Of a DNA stretch of 64,000 bases, positions 17,691 through 26,392 are shown in pieces. Numbering within the stretch: the first letter of the stretch is position 1; each line of letters opens with the position of its first letter. This DNA comes from Arthrobacter sp. Y-9 (GTDB lineage Bacteria; Actinomycetota; Actinomycetes; Actinomycetales; Micrococcaceae). The notes under the pieces are model-generated. The model was not told where the DNA came from. It ran no database searches and saw only the letters and a list, made by a program, of their open reading frames with translations. The DNA is taken from contig NZ_CP121463.1 in assembly GCF_029690065.1 (NCBI RefSeq), positions 3,162,001 to 3,226,000 on the forward strand, read 5' to 3'. The translations under genes and the position numbers were made by a program.

Positions 17691-18392
17691 TCAGGAACCT
17701 CCCAATTCGGCCATCGGGTCATGCGACTGTTCCTTACCAAAGGGATTGGGCACCTCATGAGGCTTCGGCCTCACCACCGTCCTCCAGGTGTAGCTCCGGT
17801 TTTCCGGTGAGAAGTCCAGCGGAACATCCCGTACGGTCTCCCCTGCCTCTCCTGGTTCCAGGGCATCCCTGAAGATCTCCAGGCTGACCGTCCGAGCAGC
17901 CTGCTTCTTCTGATGCCAAACGGCGGCCTGCCACGGTTCCATCCGAAGGGCCGTGTCCAAGGAAACACCTTCCACTCCCAACGAGATCCTTCCCGCCGGA
18001 ACACAAGATCGTCGGCCCAGGTAGAGAGGGTACACAGGGTCCAGAACCGAGTCGTTCAACCCCTCGATGACAGCGTCCGGCCCCTCCACCACAGCCAGAA
18101 AGACCGCATCGGACAGATAGTAGCGATACGAGAGGGGCATGGATTCCCGTCCGTCAAGGCTGCGCGCCACCTGGAAATCACGCAATAGACGGCCCGGTTG
18201 GTCGACCCGGACACCGAATTTCAGCCCCACAAGGTCTTCAACAGGTTCAGATCTCCGACGGCCTTGGGCAGCCGCCAGCAGACCAAGGACTCCGCTCTTG
18301 GTCGGTTCCTCTCGCGTATGCCGGTTGACGAAACGGCTGCTGCCACCCCAGGCTTGGAGCGGACCGGCGAGCCGCAGCTTGAGAACCGCCAC
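17691..18392 (-). CDS. casD: Cascade subunit Cas5e (CasD)
   Basis: A 233-residue RAMP protein. The start MAVLKLRLAGPLQAWGGSSR and following FVNRHTREEPTKSGVLGLLA are the Cas5 signature (beta-strand, then helix contacting the crRNA 5-prime handle). LYLGRRSCVPAGRI is a further Cas5e hallmark. In Cascade it caps the 5-prime end of the crRNA. It overlaps the casC stop by one base (TGATG). Confidence 0.93.
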   Translation of the reverse strand: MAVLKLRLAGPLQAWGGSSRFVNRHTREEPTKSGVLGLLAAAQGRRRSEPVEDLVGLKFGVRVDQPGRLLRDFQVARSLDGRESMPLSYRYYLSDAVFLAVVEGPDAVIEGLNDSVLDPVYPLYLGRRSCVPAGRISLGVEGVSLDTALRMEPWQAAVWHQKKQAARTVSLEIFRDALEPGEAGETVRDVPLDFSPENRSYTWRTVVRPKPHEVPNPFGKEQSHDPMAELGGS

Positions 18393-19519
18393 TATTCGCC
18401 CCTGACGTACGCGGGAAGTTCACTCTCCAGCGCTTCGATGAGGTCGGGGAAACTGACCCCACGGCCCAGCTGCGACAATGCTTCAACCGCACTGGTGGGC
18501 GCCACCACGAATGTGGTGGTAGCAGCACCGCCAAAACCGGCGTCGAGCTCCGCCGAATACCGTGCCAGCCGCTCCGCCGCGACTCTCAAGCGCCCCTTGC
18601 CGTCCTCAGCAGTGACGGCCTCTTCAAATGCACCCACCAGATTGACAGGCATCCGTTCCCGCAAGGTCACGACCACTCCATCAGGCAAGGTCTTGTTAGC
18701 AAAAGTATTCTGCTTCCCCGTCGGCATGGACTCCACGAACGAGCGGACAAAACTCACGGCCGCTTCAACTGTGGCACCTGGGTCTCCCAGATTCTTCAGC
18801 AGGCCTCCCAGGTTGAGGGTCGCGTACCTGTAAAGGGTGGAGGAATTGAACTCCACGGTGCCGATCATGCCGGCCCCAGGCTCACCGTCTCCGCTCTCAT
18901 CGTCCACGGCGGTGAAGTAGTCGAACTCAGACTCCACTGCATGAACGCTGATGGCATGAGCCACTTGCACACTTGCGTCGACGTTGAGGTCCGTGCTGTT
19001 GGCGATCATCCGTCCGAAAAGCGAGACATCCACGCTCTGGTCGGATTGAAGCACGGCCTTGACCAGCTTCTTGTCGAGATCCGCGCCGTTCTTCTCCGCC
19101 TCAAGCGCCACCTCGGCCAGCCGCCTGGCTTGGATGTTGCTGACGAACAAAAGATATTCCGTCCGCGCAGGCTTTGCCGTTGCGGTCTCATCTTTTGCCT
19201 TGGGCACCTCTACTTTGAAGCCACCCGCTTGAACAGCAGCAATGGCCAACTCCGCCGCGCGGTCACTCAGCTCAGGCGAGATCTCCTGAATGTGTTTCGC
19301 CACCATGTCCACCAGGCGCTTGGTCCGGGTACCAAGCCGGCTGGAGTCGAGATAGTCGGAAAAGTCCTTGCGGATCGCTCTCTTCCAAGCCTGGCTGGAC
19401 ACCCTGGCTCGTCGGACACCACCGTACATCGCGGTTTTCGGCGACCCCGTGTCGTCGCGGTTGACGTTGCTCGGAGGAACCGTGTGGAGTGCATGGACGT
19501 CAAGGTAGAAGTTCTTCAT
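18392..19519 (-). CDS. casC: Cascade backbone subunit Cas7e (CasC)
   Basis: 375 residues. The N-terminus MKNFYLDVHALHTVPPSNVN followed by DDTGSPKTAMYGGVRRARVS matches Cas7e, as does the internal DLNVDASVQVAHAISVHAVE. Six copies normally coat the crRNA spacer. It overlaps casB by 4 bp. No frameshift or missing block is evident relative to the usual 350-380 residues. Confidence 0.93.
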   Translation of the reverse strand: MKNFYLDVHALHTVPPSNVNRDDTGSPKTAMYGGVRRARVSSQAWKRAIRKDFSDYLDSSRLGTRTKRLVDMVAKHIQEISPELSDRAAELAIAAVQAGGFKVEVPKAKDETATAKPARTEYLLFVSNIQARRLAEVALEAEKNGADLDKKLVKAVLQSDQSVDVSLFGRMIANSTDLNVDASVQVAHAISVHAVESEFDYFTAVDDESGDGEPGAGMIGTVEFNSSTLYRYATLNLGGLLKNLGDPGATVEAAVSFVRSFVESMPTGKQNTFANKTLPDGVVVTLRERMPVNLVGAFEEAVTAEDGKGRLRVAAERLARYSAELDAGFGGAATTTFVVAPTSAVEALSQLGRGVSFPDLIEALESELPAYVRGE

Positions 19520-20139
19520 GATGCTGTTCCTTCACGAGAGTCGGAGTTCTGTGGGTCGGGCGTATCCCGGGTTCCGCCGAACGCATAGTCCCTGCCCCAC
19601 CGGAGCCTGACACTGTTCGCCGCCACCGGATTCTGCAAGAGGCGGAGATCCTCCGCGAAGCGTCCGTAGTCCAGAGCAATGTCGGCTGCCCTCAATTGCT
19701 GAATCAAACCTCTGGAATGGTGCTGTAATTCGTTGAACGTCGTGGACGTCATCAAAGCGTCGAAGCGGCGTTTCACCGCCGCCGAGGCCCCCTCGGCACC
19801 TTCGGGCGTTCCCAGCCGTCGCACCGCTCGGCCAAGAGATGGACCCGTCTGGTGCATGGGCATGCTCTTCGACTGCTGGTGGACCGCGTACAACGTCATG
19901 GCCGCATAGGCCGCCCTTTCTCCGGGACTGGCAGCATCGCCTTGGCCGGCGAGCTCCGTTGGAAGTCCTTCCACCGCCTCATGCCACACCCAGGGATCAG
20001 AACCGGGCTCCGTCGCCACGGCCCTTCGAAGCCTGGCGAGTGTCCCGGCGACGAGCGGCCGGTGTCCTTCCAGATAGATCCGTTGAATTTTCCGGATTCT
20101 AGCGTCAATATTCTGGGCCAACCCAGGTCTTTCAGTCAT
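19516..20139 (-). CDS. casB: Cascade small subunit Cse2 (CasB)
   Basis: A 207-residue helical protein. The position between casA and casC, the size, and motifs such as PGERAAYAAMTLYAVHQQSK and LRRAVATEPGSDP identify Cse2. It forms the belly of Cascade and holds the non-target strand. The end VRLRWGRDYAFGG is typical of the family. Overlaps of 4 bp on both sides. Confidence 0.9.
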   Translation of the reverse strand: MTERPGLAQNIDARIRKIQRIYLEGHRPLVAGTLARLRRAVATEPGSDPWVWHEAVEGLPTELAGQGDAASPGERAAYAAMTLYAVHQQSKSMPMHQTGPSLGRAVRRLGTPEGAEGASAAVKRRFDALMTSTTFNELQHHSRGLIQQLRAADIALDYGRFAEDLRLLQNPVAANSVRLRWGRDYAFGGTRDTPDPQNSDSREGTAS

Positions 20140-21830
20140 CGCCTTGCTCCTTTCGTCGTCGTGCTTCCAGAGTTCTCGCGAGAGGCCCGTTCTGCCCTTC
20201 CCTCGATCTCCGTCTGAAGAGGCAGGTACTTCCGGAGGCTCCGATGCAGCCAGGTTTCCGCAGTGGCCGCGGAGACGAAATCGGAACCGATCGTTCGTCC
20301 TATCAGCGCCGCGTCCCCGGCCATGGACAGCATTTCCGCTGCGTAGGAGCCGAAGATCTTCCGGGCGATGGAATTCCAGCCACCTTCCGCGATCTCTGAG
20401 TCCTCACCGCCGGTGAGTCCCGTAACCCACCTTCTATAGGGTTCGTTCAGTGCAAAGAAGATGAGCTGCCGTGCCTTGTCACGCGGTGGCTCCGTGTCTC
20501 CACCCGCCGCTTTGCTCAGTTCGCCCGCGAAGCGGCCGAACGCCCATGCCGCTTGCTCAGTGTTGAATGCTGCGTTCGTGACTGCTTGCGCCACAGCAGC
20601 AGAATGTCGCGAAAGCAGTCGCAGATGAATCGCCAAGGCATCATCCAGTACCTCCGTGTACACAGAGCTCTGAGTGCCGTAGACCGCACCCACCAGCCGC
20701 GCCGTGACAATCCTCCCGGTGCCGATGGAATCCAGCTCACTCAGTCGTGAAACCCAAGTGACGATGGGCGGAACCCTGAGTTCGAGAATGCCGTCAGCGT
20801 TGGTCCGAGCACGCTCATTTTGCATGAGGAGGGAACCCACTCCACCCCAGATCATCCGCTCCGGATCGTGTTCCCGGGGCATGTAGACCGCGCCCGCCTT
20901 GAATTTGGCGGTCTGGGGCTTACTGAACCGCTGGGCCGTCATCGGATCCGCGTCCATGTTCTGCGGAGGCAAAGGATCACCATTGCAGACCAGAACGTTC
21001 CGGACCATTCCTGCTTCCGGAAATAGCCTGATCCGTCGGGACTGCCACGTGAAGACGTCGACGGGTCCCGTGGGCCTCGGAGCCCCCTCGGGCCGCTCCT
21101 CAACGGCCGCATTCAGAGGAGCACGTTCCCAGGGCGGAAGATCACTACCCGATCCCGGCGCGGCCACCAGGGAAAGGTCAAGATTCAGATGCAGGGTTTC
21201 CGAGAGGTTCGCTCCCTCGAAATAAACCCCGCCAGTCGCTCCGGTCCATCCCGTTCCGATGGGATAGCCCTTTCCGCCTTTCACTCTCGGGTCCCCCACC
21301 GCGCCGGATTTGATCCCCGACGGGTCATAGGCATGCGTGTGAATAAGCCAGCGAGCTGCCTCGGCATAGGACAGCGCATCGAGACCGTGGCCGGCACGCG
21401 TCGTGAAATACTGATGGCCGCTGGGCACATCCGCTATCAACCGGCTCACCCCGTCAACCTTGCCGCTCTGTGTGTGCAGGCCGGCCACCTGCATGAACGG
21501 CCTGGCTGAGTCGAACAGTTCGAAGGACGACTCGGATTCCTCTAGATAGCTCAGAGCGGAAGCCGCAAGTTTGGCCTGGTCTTCCCAAAGGTCTTTCCAG
21601 GTCTCCACCGCATTGCTCGCATCGATCTGCGGCATGCTGCTGTACACGATGGCCAGGAGAACACGAAGCACCGCATAGTCCTGAGTAGGCAGCTCGCCTG
21701 CCAGACATCGAACTGAAACGCTCTGGCTGAAGACCTCTGCCAGAGAAAGCTCCTTGACCGTTCCGTCCACCATGAGGCAACTCACCCAGGGATCGCGCAC
21801 CAGATTGAACTGAGAACTCACCTTGGTCAT
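20136..21830 (-). CDS. casA: Cascade large subunit Cse1 / Cas8e (CasA)
   Basis: 564 residues, the normal size for Cas8e. The start FNLVRDPWVSCLMVDGTVKE is the family N-terminus. The region SFELFDSARPFMQVAGL and the zinc/loop part with TTRAGHG are also conserved. Cas8e recognises the PAM and recruits Cas3. It overlaps cas3 upstream and casB downstream by 4 bp each. Apparently intact. Confidence 0.92.
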   Translation of the reverse strand: MTKVSSQFNLVRDPWVSCLMVDGTVKELSLAEVFSQSVSVRCLAGELPTQDYAVLRVLLAIVYSSMPQIDASNAVETWKDLWEDQAKLAASALSYLEESESSFELFDSARPFMQVAGLHTQSGKVDGVSRLIADVPSGHQYFTTRAGHGLDALSYAEAARWLIHTHAYDPSGIKSGAVGDPRVKGGKGYPIGTGWTGATGGVYFEGANLSETLHLNLDLSLVAAPGSGSDLPPWERAPLNAAVEERPEGAPRPTGPVDVFTWQSRRIRLFPEAGMVRNVLVCNGDPLPPQNMDADPMTAQRFSKPQTAKFKAGAVYMPREHDPERMIWGGVGSLLMQNERARTNADGILELRVPPIVTWVSRLSELDSIGTGRIVTARLVGAVYGTQSSVYTEVLDDALAIHLRLLSRHSAAVAQAVTNAAFNTEQAAWAFGRFAGELSKAAGGDTEPPRDKARQLIFFALNEPYRRWVTGLTGGEDSEIAEGGWNSIARKIFGSYAAEMLSMAGDAALIGRTIGSDFVSAATAETWLHRSLRKYLPLQTEIEGRAERASRENSGSTTTKGARR

Positions 21831-24727
21831 TCGGTTTCTTCTTTCTCTTCATACAGCCCGATGCGCGGGTCGTAGCGTAGCCTCGTCCCATCCAGTTCCG
21901 CTGTCATCGCCTCATCCAGGAAAAGCACCAGTTGCCCCTTGAGCCAGGATGATTTCTGCCACGCAGCGATCCCCAGAGACTCCAGTTCGTTCAAGACCTT
22001 GTCTATCCGACGCGGCCGACAAAAATTCGGGGGCAATCTGACCGTGCACGTGCTGAGCGCCCTGGCGGTCCTGTCCTCGGGTGGGCTGTCTGTCGGAATC
22101 ACCATGCCTCCAAAGCGCGCAAGGTGAGGAACAAAGGTGACTTCAGAGGTTTTGCAGGCCAAGATCACCTCAAGAGACTCGTCCGTGTCCCTGACTTTGG
22201 CGAGTCCTACCGCTTCCTGGACACCGTCGGCGGCGTTCCCTGCGTTGCGATCCAGTAGATCCGTGACCAATCCTTCGGGAAACTCAGCAGCACCTTTCAG
22301 GAGAAATACCCCCGCTTCATCGAATTTCCTCGCGAGGACATCTGAACGTTCCTTCTCAGCTTCGTCAAAGGCCTCGCCCCACGCTTCCGGCACGGAAAAC
22401 CCGTCCGCATACGTCTGCTGAACCAGGGAGCTGATATCCGCAGGCAACTCAAGTGGTGTTCCGCCCGCAAACCTGCTTTCCAGCGTTGCGTAGGACCTCA
22501 TCAGCATCGCCCGCCCATAGATCGCCACTGAACCCGCCTCGAAAACCGGAGGGGATGACGTCCAGTCGAGAACTCCTCTGACCAGGCACGATGGGGCCAG
22601 GAGGTGTTTCGGGCGGGGCAGAGCGACGGTCTGCCTGCGATGCAGTCGTCCAATACGTTGAAGGAGCAGATCCGTTGGCGCGATGTCCGTGATCATCAGG
22701 TCGAAGTCGACGTCCAGCGACTGTTCAAGCACTTGCGTGCCGACAACGACCAGACGTTCGGGACGGACCTTGCCTGCTGCAGCCACCACGTCATCACGGC
22801 CTAGAACAGAACGTATCTGCTCCTCCAGCCGCATCCGGTCCGGCGCCATGAAGCGCGAATGGACCAGCATCAGTTCCTCGTCTGCGAACATTCCGGAGAG
22901 GTTCTTGAACACCCCCTGTGCCCGCTGAACGGTGTTGCAGATGATCGCCACGCAGCCGCCATCACGCTTCACAGGCTCCAGGGCGGCCAGCAACTCGGAC
23001 GGGTCATCGCCAAGTGGCTTCAACGTGACAGGCTGGGAGCCTTCCCTGGCCGCCGGGAACAAGAGCCGGGGGCCTCCCGGAGCGCTGCTCACCAGCAGCG
23101 GATATCCGGGGTTCCCATCAAGAGGGGACGACGACGGTGGACCGGGCCGTCGCCGTCGTGGCCTCGCGTTCCAGTCTGGAGACTGGGCCGCTGCCCTGTT
23201 CGTGATCCGGCCCGATTCATAGGACTCCACCAGCTGTCTGCGCGTTGCCGCCGGCAGCGTCGCCGAGAGGAGGATGACGGGGACTCCGTAGGACGCGAGC
23301 CAGGCCAGCACCTGATTCAGGTAGCGGTTCATGAAGGCGTCATAGGCGTGTACCTCATCAATGATCGCCACCTTCCCGGCCAGGGCCAGGTGGCGCAGCA
23401 CAACATGCTTGCTCTGCAACGCCGCGAACAGCACCTGATCGACAGTGGCCACCACAAAGCTCGCCAAGAGCCCCTTCTTCCGGCCGAAGAGCCACTGGTG
23501 GGCTATCGCGGCGTGGACCTGGCCTTCCGACGTGCCGGATTCCTCACCGAAGACTCCATGGATTCGTTCCCCGGAACCACTCGCCACCGTGCTCTCCCGG
23601 AAGAACTTCCTGAACTTCTCATTGAGCAGAGACTTGGAATGTGCCAGGTAGATGCTGCGCTTGTGCAAACTTGGCCTGGCGTCCGGGAGCTTGCTCACCC
23701 AGGACGGAAAGCGGGTGAACATGGCATCACTCGTTGCTTGGGTGGGCAGAGCGAAGACCACACCGCCGAGTCCCCACTTTGCGGCGAAAACCTCGGCCGC
23801 GGCCAGTGCAGCTTCGGTCTTCCCCACTCCCATCGGGGCCTCGATGATCAGAACTCCCGGTACCTCCATCGCGAATGCGGCTTCAATGGCTTTCCTCTGC
23901 ATCTCCGTGGGCCGGGCGCCCTGAGGCAGGTCGAAACGCCCAGCGAAAAGCCTTTCCGGATCTTCCGGAGGCACCGGCGCCGCCCACGGCGGAGCCAGAT
24001 CCAGTTGCTCCCACGCTTTACTCAGCCGTTCCCCCGTCGCGGAGTGGTCACCGTAGGGGAAAAAGTCCACATTGCTGGCAATCCAGTCAGCCAGGATGAC
24101 GACGGAGGTCAGCAGCAGTTGCGCTTGCGGCGCAAGTTTCTGTGCCTTCCACGAAGGAAAGTAGGAGTCGGCCCCCGTTAACGAGGCGCACGCCGCCATC
24201 AGCTCATTCTGGACCTCGTGCCAGGCCGGTGCGAGGGCCTCCGTCGCTTCCCGGGCCACTCGGATGCCTACCGCAGAAGGGGGAACGCCGTGGTGTCCCC
24301 CGGCAATCGTGGAGTAACTGGCGGCAGTAATCGCGTCGAACCCCTGGACTTCCCTCAGCCAACGGTTGATGATCGTATAGCTCAGAACGGAGTGCGGCAG
24401 TTTCTCCTGTGGGGTCAGCGTCCACGGCGAATCAAGTCCGTAGCTACGCATCCCATCAGCCAGGCTGGGGACTTGGTAGGAGAACTTCTCGTGTGCTTTC
24501 CCGGCATCGTGCGTCGCAGCGAGCCATGTCAGAAGAGTCCTCGCCTCCTGCGGGTCGGATGCCCCGCAGCTTTCCTGGATCCGGACCTTGACCGCCACAG
24601 CGAGCCACTCGTCCCAGAGCTTCCCGGCGACGGCGGCCGAATCCTGCATGTGCCGCCACAAGGACATCGAGTCCCCAGTATCGCGGTCCGATTTGGCCCA
24701 CACCGAATGAGCCGCGGGTGAAATCAT
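21827..24727 (-). CDS. cas3: CRISPR nuclease-helicase Cas3 (HD plus SF2 helicase)
   Basis: 966 residues with both activities in one chain. The HD nuclease residues are H26, H73-D74 (in AATHDAGKA), a later LPHSVLS and GGHHGVP. Helicase motifs follow: Walker A in APMGVGKTEAA (near 300), DEVH in IIDEVHAYDAFMN, SAT in LLSATLP, and motif VI in LLQRIGRLHRR. It degrades target DNA after Cascade recruitment. It is the first gene of the operon, with AAGGGGAT before the ATG. All key residues are present, so interference should be functional. Confidence 0.95.
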   Translation of the reverse strand: MISPAAHSVWAKSDRDTGDSMSLWRHMQDSAAVAGKLWDEWLAVAVKVRIQESCGASDPQEARTLLTWLAATHDAGKAHEKFSYQVPSLADGMRSYGLDSPWTLTPQEKLPHSVLSYTIINRWLREVQGFDAITAASYSTIAGGHHGVPPSAVGIRVAREATEALAPAWHEVQNELMAACASLTGADSYFPSWKAQKLAPQAQLLLTSVVILADWIASNVDFFPYGDHSATGERLSKAWEQLDLAPPWAAPVPPEDPERLFAGRFDLPQGARPTEMQRKAIEAAFAMEVPGVLIIEAPMGVGKTEAALAAAEVFAAKWGLGGVVFALPTQATSDAMFTRFPSWVSKLPDARPSLHKRSIYLAHSKSLLNEKFRKFFRESTVASGSGERIHGVFGEESGTSEGQVHAAIAHQWLFGRKKGLLASFVVATVDQVLFAALQSKHVVLRHLALAGKVAIIDEVHAYDAFMNRYLNQVLAWLASYGVPVILLSATLPAATRRQLVESYESGRITNRAAAQSPDWNARPRRRRPGPPSSSPLDGNPGYPLLVSSAPGGPRLLFPAAREGSQPVTLKPLGDDPSELLAALEPVKRDGGCVAIICNTVQRAQGVFKNLSGMFADEELMLVHSRFMAPDRMRLEEQIRSVLGRDDVVAAAGKVRPERLVVVGTQVLEQSLDVDFDLMITDIAPTDLLLQRIGRLHRRQTVALPRPKHLLAPSCLVRGVLDWTSSPPVFEAGSVAIYGRAMLMRSYATLESRFAGGTPLELPADISSLVQQTYADGFSVPEAWGEAFDEAEKERSDVLARKFDEAGVFLLKGAAEFPEGLVTDLLDRNAGNAADGVQEAVGLAKVRDTDESLEVILACKTSEVTFVPHLARFGGMVIPTDSPPEDRTARALSTCTVRLPPNFCRPRRIDKVLNELESLGIAAWQKSSWLKGQLVLFLDEAMTAELDGTRLRYDPRIGLYEEKEETE

Positions 24728-24876
24728 GAGATCCCCTTCTCACTACTGGCCTCCACGTCGAAGCCAGATTGCTGCAATGTACCAAGACGGTGCGGCCGCC
24801 TTCGGAAGGCGAGTCGGACGGTCATCCGTGTCGCTCCAGCTGGTCTCCCTGACAACCACTCCCCGCCCAGTAGGCT

Positions 24877-24901
24877 AAAAAACTTCCCGCATCTTCGGGA
24901 A
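24877..24901 (-). terminator. Rho-independent terminator upstream of cas3
   Basis: On the minus strand TTCCCG-AAGATG-CGGGAA (24901-24884) is followed by G and six T (24882-24877). No minus-strand gene lies upstream, so it either ends an unannotated RNA or attenuates transcription into cas3. Confidence 0.65.
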
Positions 24902-25107
24902 TGAACCTTTGGGCGTCTCAGACTCCGAGGCGCTCCCCCTAGTTTGAACTGGGGGTCTTTCGGATAGTTGAACTTAGGTGTTTTTGACTTACAAGATCCT
25001 TCTGGATCGATGAGTCGGCCATACCGCGCCCAACACTCTGAAGCTAGCCCTCACCGCTGACAAGAATTTTGCCGCGCCGCCGCATCTGGCAGCCCCAGCC
25101 TCAAATC

Positions 25108-25165
25108 CGCGCCCCAATTGGCTTTCCGCGCCCCAATATCGGCGCCGAAAGCCAATTGGGGCGCG
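25108..25165. repeat. Inverted repeat built on CGCGCCCCAATTGG
   Basis: Perfect 19-bp arms (25108-25126 and 25147-25165) with a 20-nt loop. The core GCGCCCCAAT occurs again in the loop (25129-25138) and at 25261-25270. Not followed by a T-run. Confidence 0.85.
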
Positions 25166-25390
25166 AAAATCCAGCGACGGCCGCGCCGGACATCCCGTCG
25201 CGCCACCGAGTAGCCGCCCGCCGGGCGCTTCTCCCTTGTCGGCGCCCGGATTTCGTTCCGGCGCCCCAATTGTCGCACCCGGACGAATTCCGGGCACCGG
25301 AACCGCCGCCGCGCCTCCGCACGCCCCGCGCCCCACCCCCCAACACGTCAGATTTTTGTATCCCATCCGCTCAGACGTGACCCACCCCAC

Positions 25391-25420
25391 TTGACGCCCA
25401 CCCTCAGCCCTCCGTAAACT
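25391..25420 (+). promoter_or_regulatory. Promoter of the hyi operon
   Basis: TTGACG (25391-25396), 18-bp spacer, TAAACT (25415-25420). The predicted start is near 25427, upstream of the operator palindrome. Confidence 0.6.
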
Positions 25421-25440
25421 TTCACTAAGCAAAACTTTCC

Positions 25441-25455
25441 TTCCACAATGTGGAA
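25441..25455. promoter_or_regulatory. Operator palindrome of the glyoxylate/allantoin operon
   Basis: TTCCAC-AAT-GTGGAA, a perfect 6+3+6 palindrome just downstream of the predicted transcription start of hyi. It has the same architecture and AAT centre as the palindrome before uraD. Confidence 0.7.
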
Positions 25456-25538
25456 TCTAGCCGAGAGCGGCGAGAGGACACGGACGGAAGGACTCCGAAG
25501 ACCACCAGCAGGGCAAAGACGCCCGGGAAGGACACGAC

Positions 25539-26321
25539 ATGACCTACTCCGTGAACTGCTCAATCCTCTTGACCGAGCTCCCCCTCCTGGAGCGCCCGGC
25601 CGCCGCCAAGGCCGCCGGCTTCGACGCCGTCGAGTTCTGGTGGCCCTTCGCCGAGGCCGTCCCCGCCGACAAGGACGTGGACCAGTTCGTCAACGCCATC
25701 AACGACGCCGGCGTCCAGCTGGCCGGCCTCAACTTCTTCGCGGGCGACATGCCCGGCGGCGACCGCGGCCTGGTCTCCTGGAAGGGCCGCTGCGGCGAGT
25801 TCAAGGACAACATCGACGTCGTCGTCGGCATCGGCGAGCGCCTCGGCACCAAGGCCTTCAACGCCCTCTACGGCAACCGCCTCGACGGCTTCACCCCGGA
25901 GGAGCAGGACGAGCTCGGCCTGAAGAACCTGGTCGCAGCAGCAGAAGGAGTCGCGAAGATCGGCGGCACCGTCCTCCTGGAGCCCGTCTCCGGCACCCCC
26001 ACCTACCCGCTCAAGACGGCCGCCGACACCTTCGCGGTCATCGCCAAGACCCAGGAAGCCGGCGTGGACAACGTCAAGTTCCTGGCGGACTTCTACCACC
26101 TGTCCGTCAACGGCGACGACGTGGCCGCCGTGATCGAGAACCACACCAAGGACTTCGGCCACATCCAGATCGCCGACAACCCCGGCCGCGGCGCCCCCGG
26201 CACCGGCGACCTCCCGCTCGGCGAGTGGGTCAGCCGCAGCCGCGAACTCGGCTACACCGGCTACATCGCCCTGGAGTACAAGCAGCCCCAGGAATCGGCC
26301 TTCTCCTGGCTGGTCCGCTGA
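25539..26321 (+). CDS. hyi: Hydroxypyruvate isomerase
   Basis: A 260-residue TIM-barrel enzyme of the xylose-isomerase-like superfamily that interconverts hydroxypyruvate and tartronate semialdehyde. Family marks are the N-terminal VNCSILLTELPLLERPAAAK, FDAVEFWWPF, NFFAGDMPGGDRGLVS, the catalytic Glu in TVLLEPVSG, and a late Glu in GYIALEYKQP. It heads a run of glyoxylate-pathway genes, which fits the assignment. GGGAAGGA before the ATG is the ribosome site. The promoter and operator upstream suggest induction by a purine-catabolism signal. Confidence 0.93.
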   Translation: MTYSVNCSILLTELPLLERPAAAKAAGFDAVEFWWPFAEAVPADKDVDQFVNAINDAGVQLAGLNFFAGDMPGGDRGLVSWKGRCGEFKDNIDVVVGIGERLGTKAFNALYGNRLDGFTPEEQDELGLKNLVAAAEGVAKIGGTVLLEPVSGTPTYPLKTAADTFAVIAKTQEAGVDNVKFLADFYHLSVNGDDVAAVIENHTKDFGHIQIADNPGRGAPGTGDLPLGEWVSRSRELGYTGYIALEYKQPQESAFSWLVR

Positions 26322-26392
26322 GCGGCTGCCGCCCCGGCCGCCCCAGCACCACCACAGATTTTTAGCTCACCTCAGCTAGCAAAGGATTTCCA

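Larger units (their letters stand above)
24728..25390. other. Non-coding region between cas3 and hyi
   Basis: About 660 bp without a believable gene. It holds a terminator hairpin on the minus strand (24877-24901), a near-palindrome CCCCCTAGTTTGAACTGGGGG-like element at 24935-24955, a small GATCC-TTCT-GGATC hairpin (24995-25008) and a large inverted repeat at 25108-25165. Open frames across 25051-25432 are by-products of these repeats. Confidence 0.55.

Noticed and set aside
25051-25432. Open frames on both strands between cas3 and hyi
   Set aside because: They arise from inverted repeats; the peptides resemble each other only because the DNA is palindromic. No ribosome site or family match.
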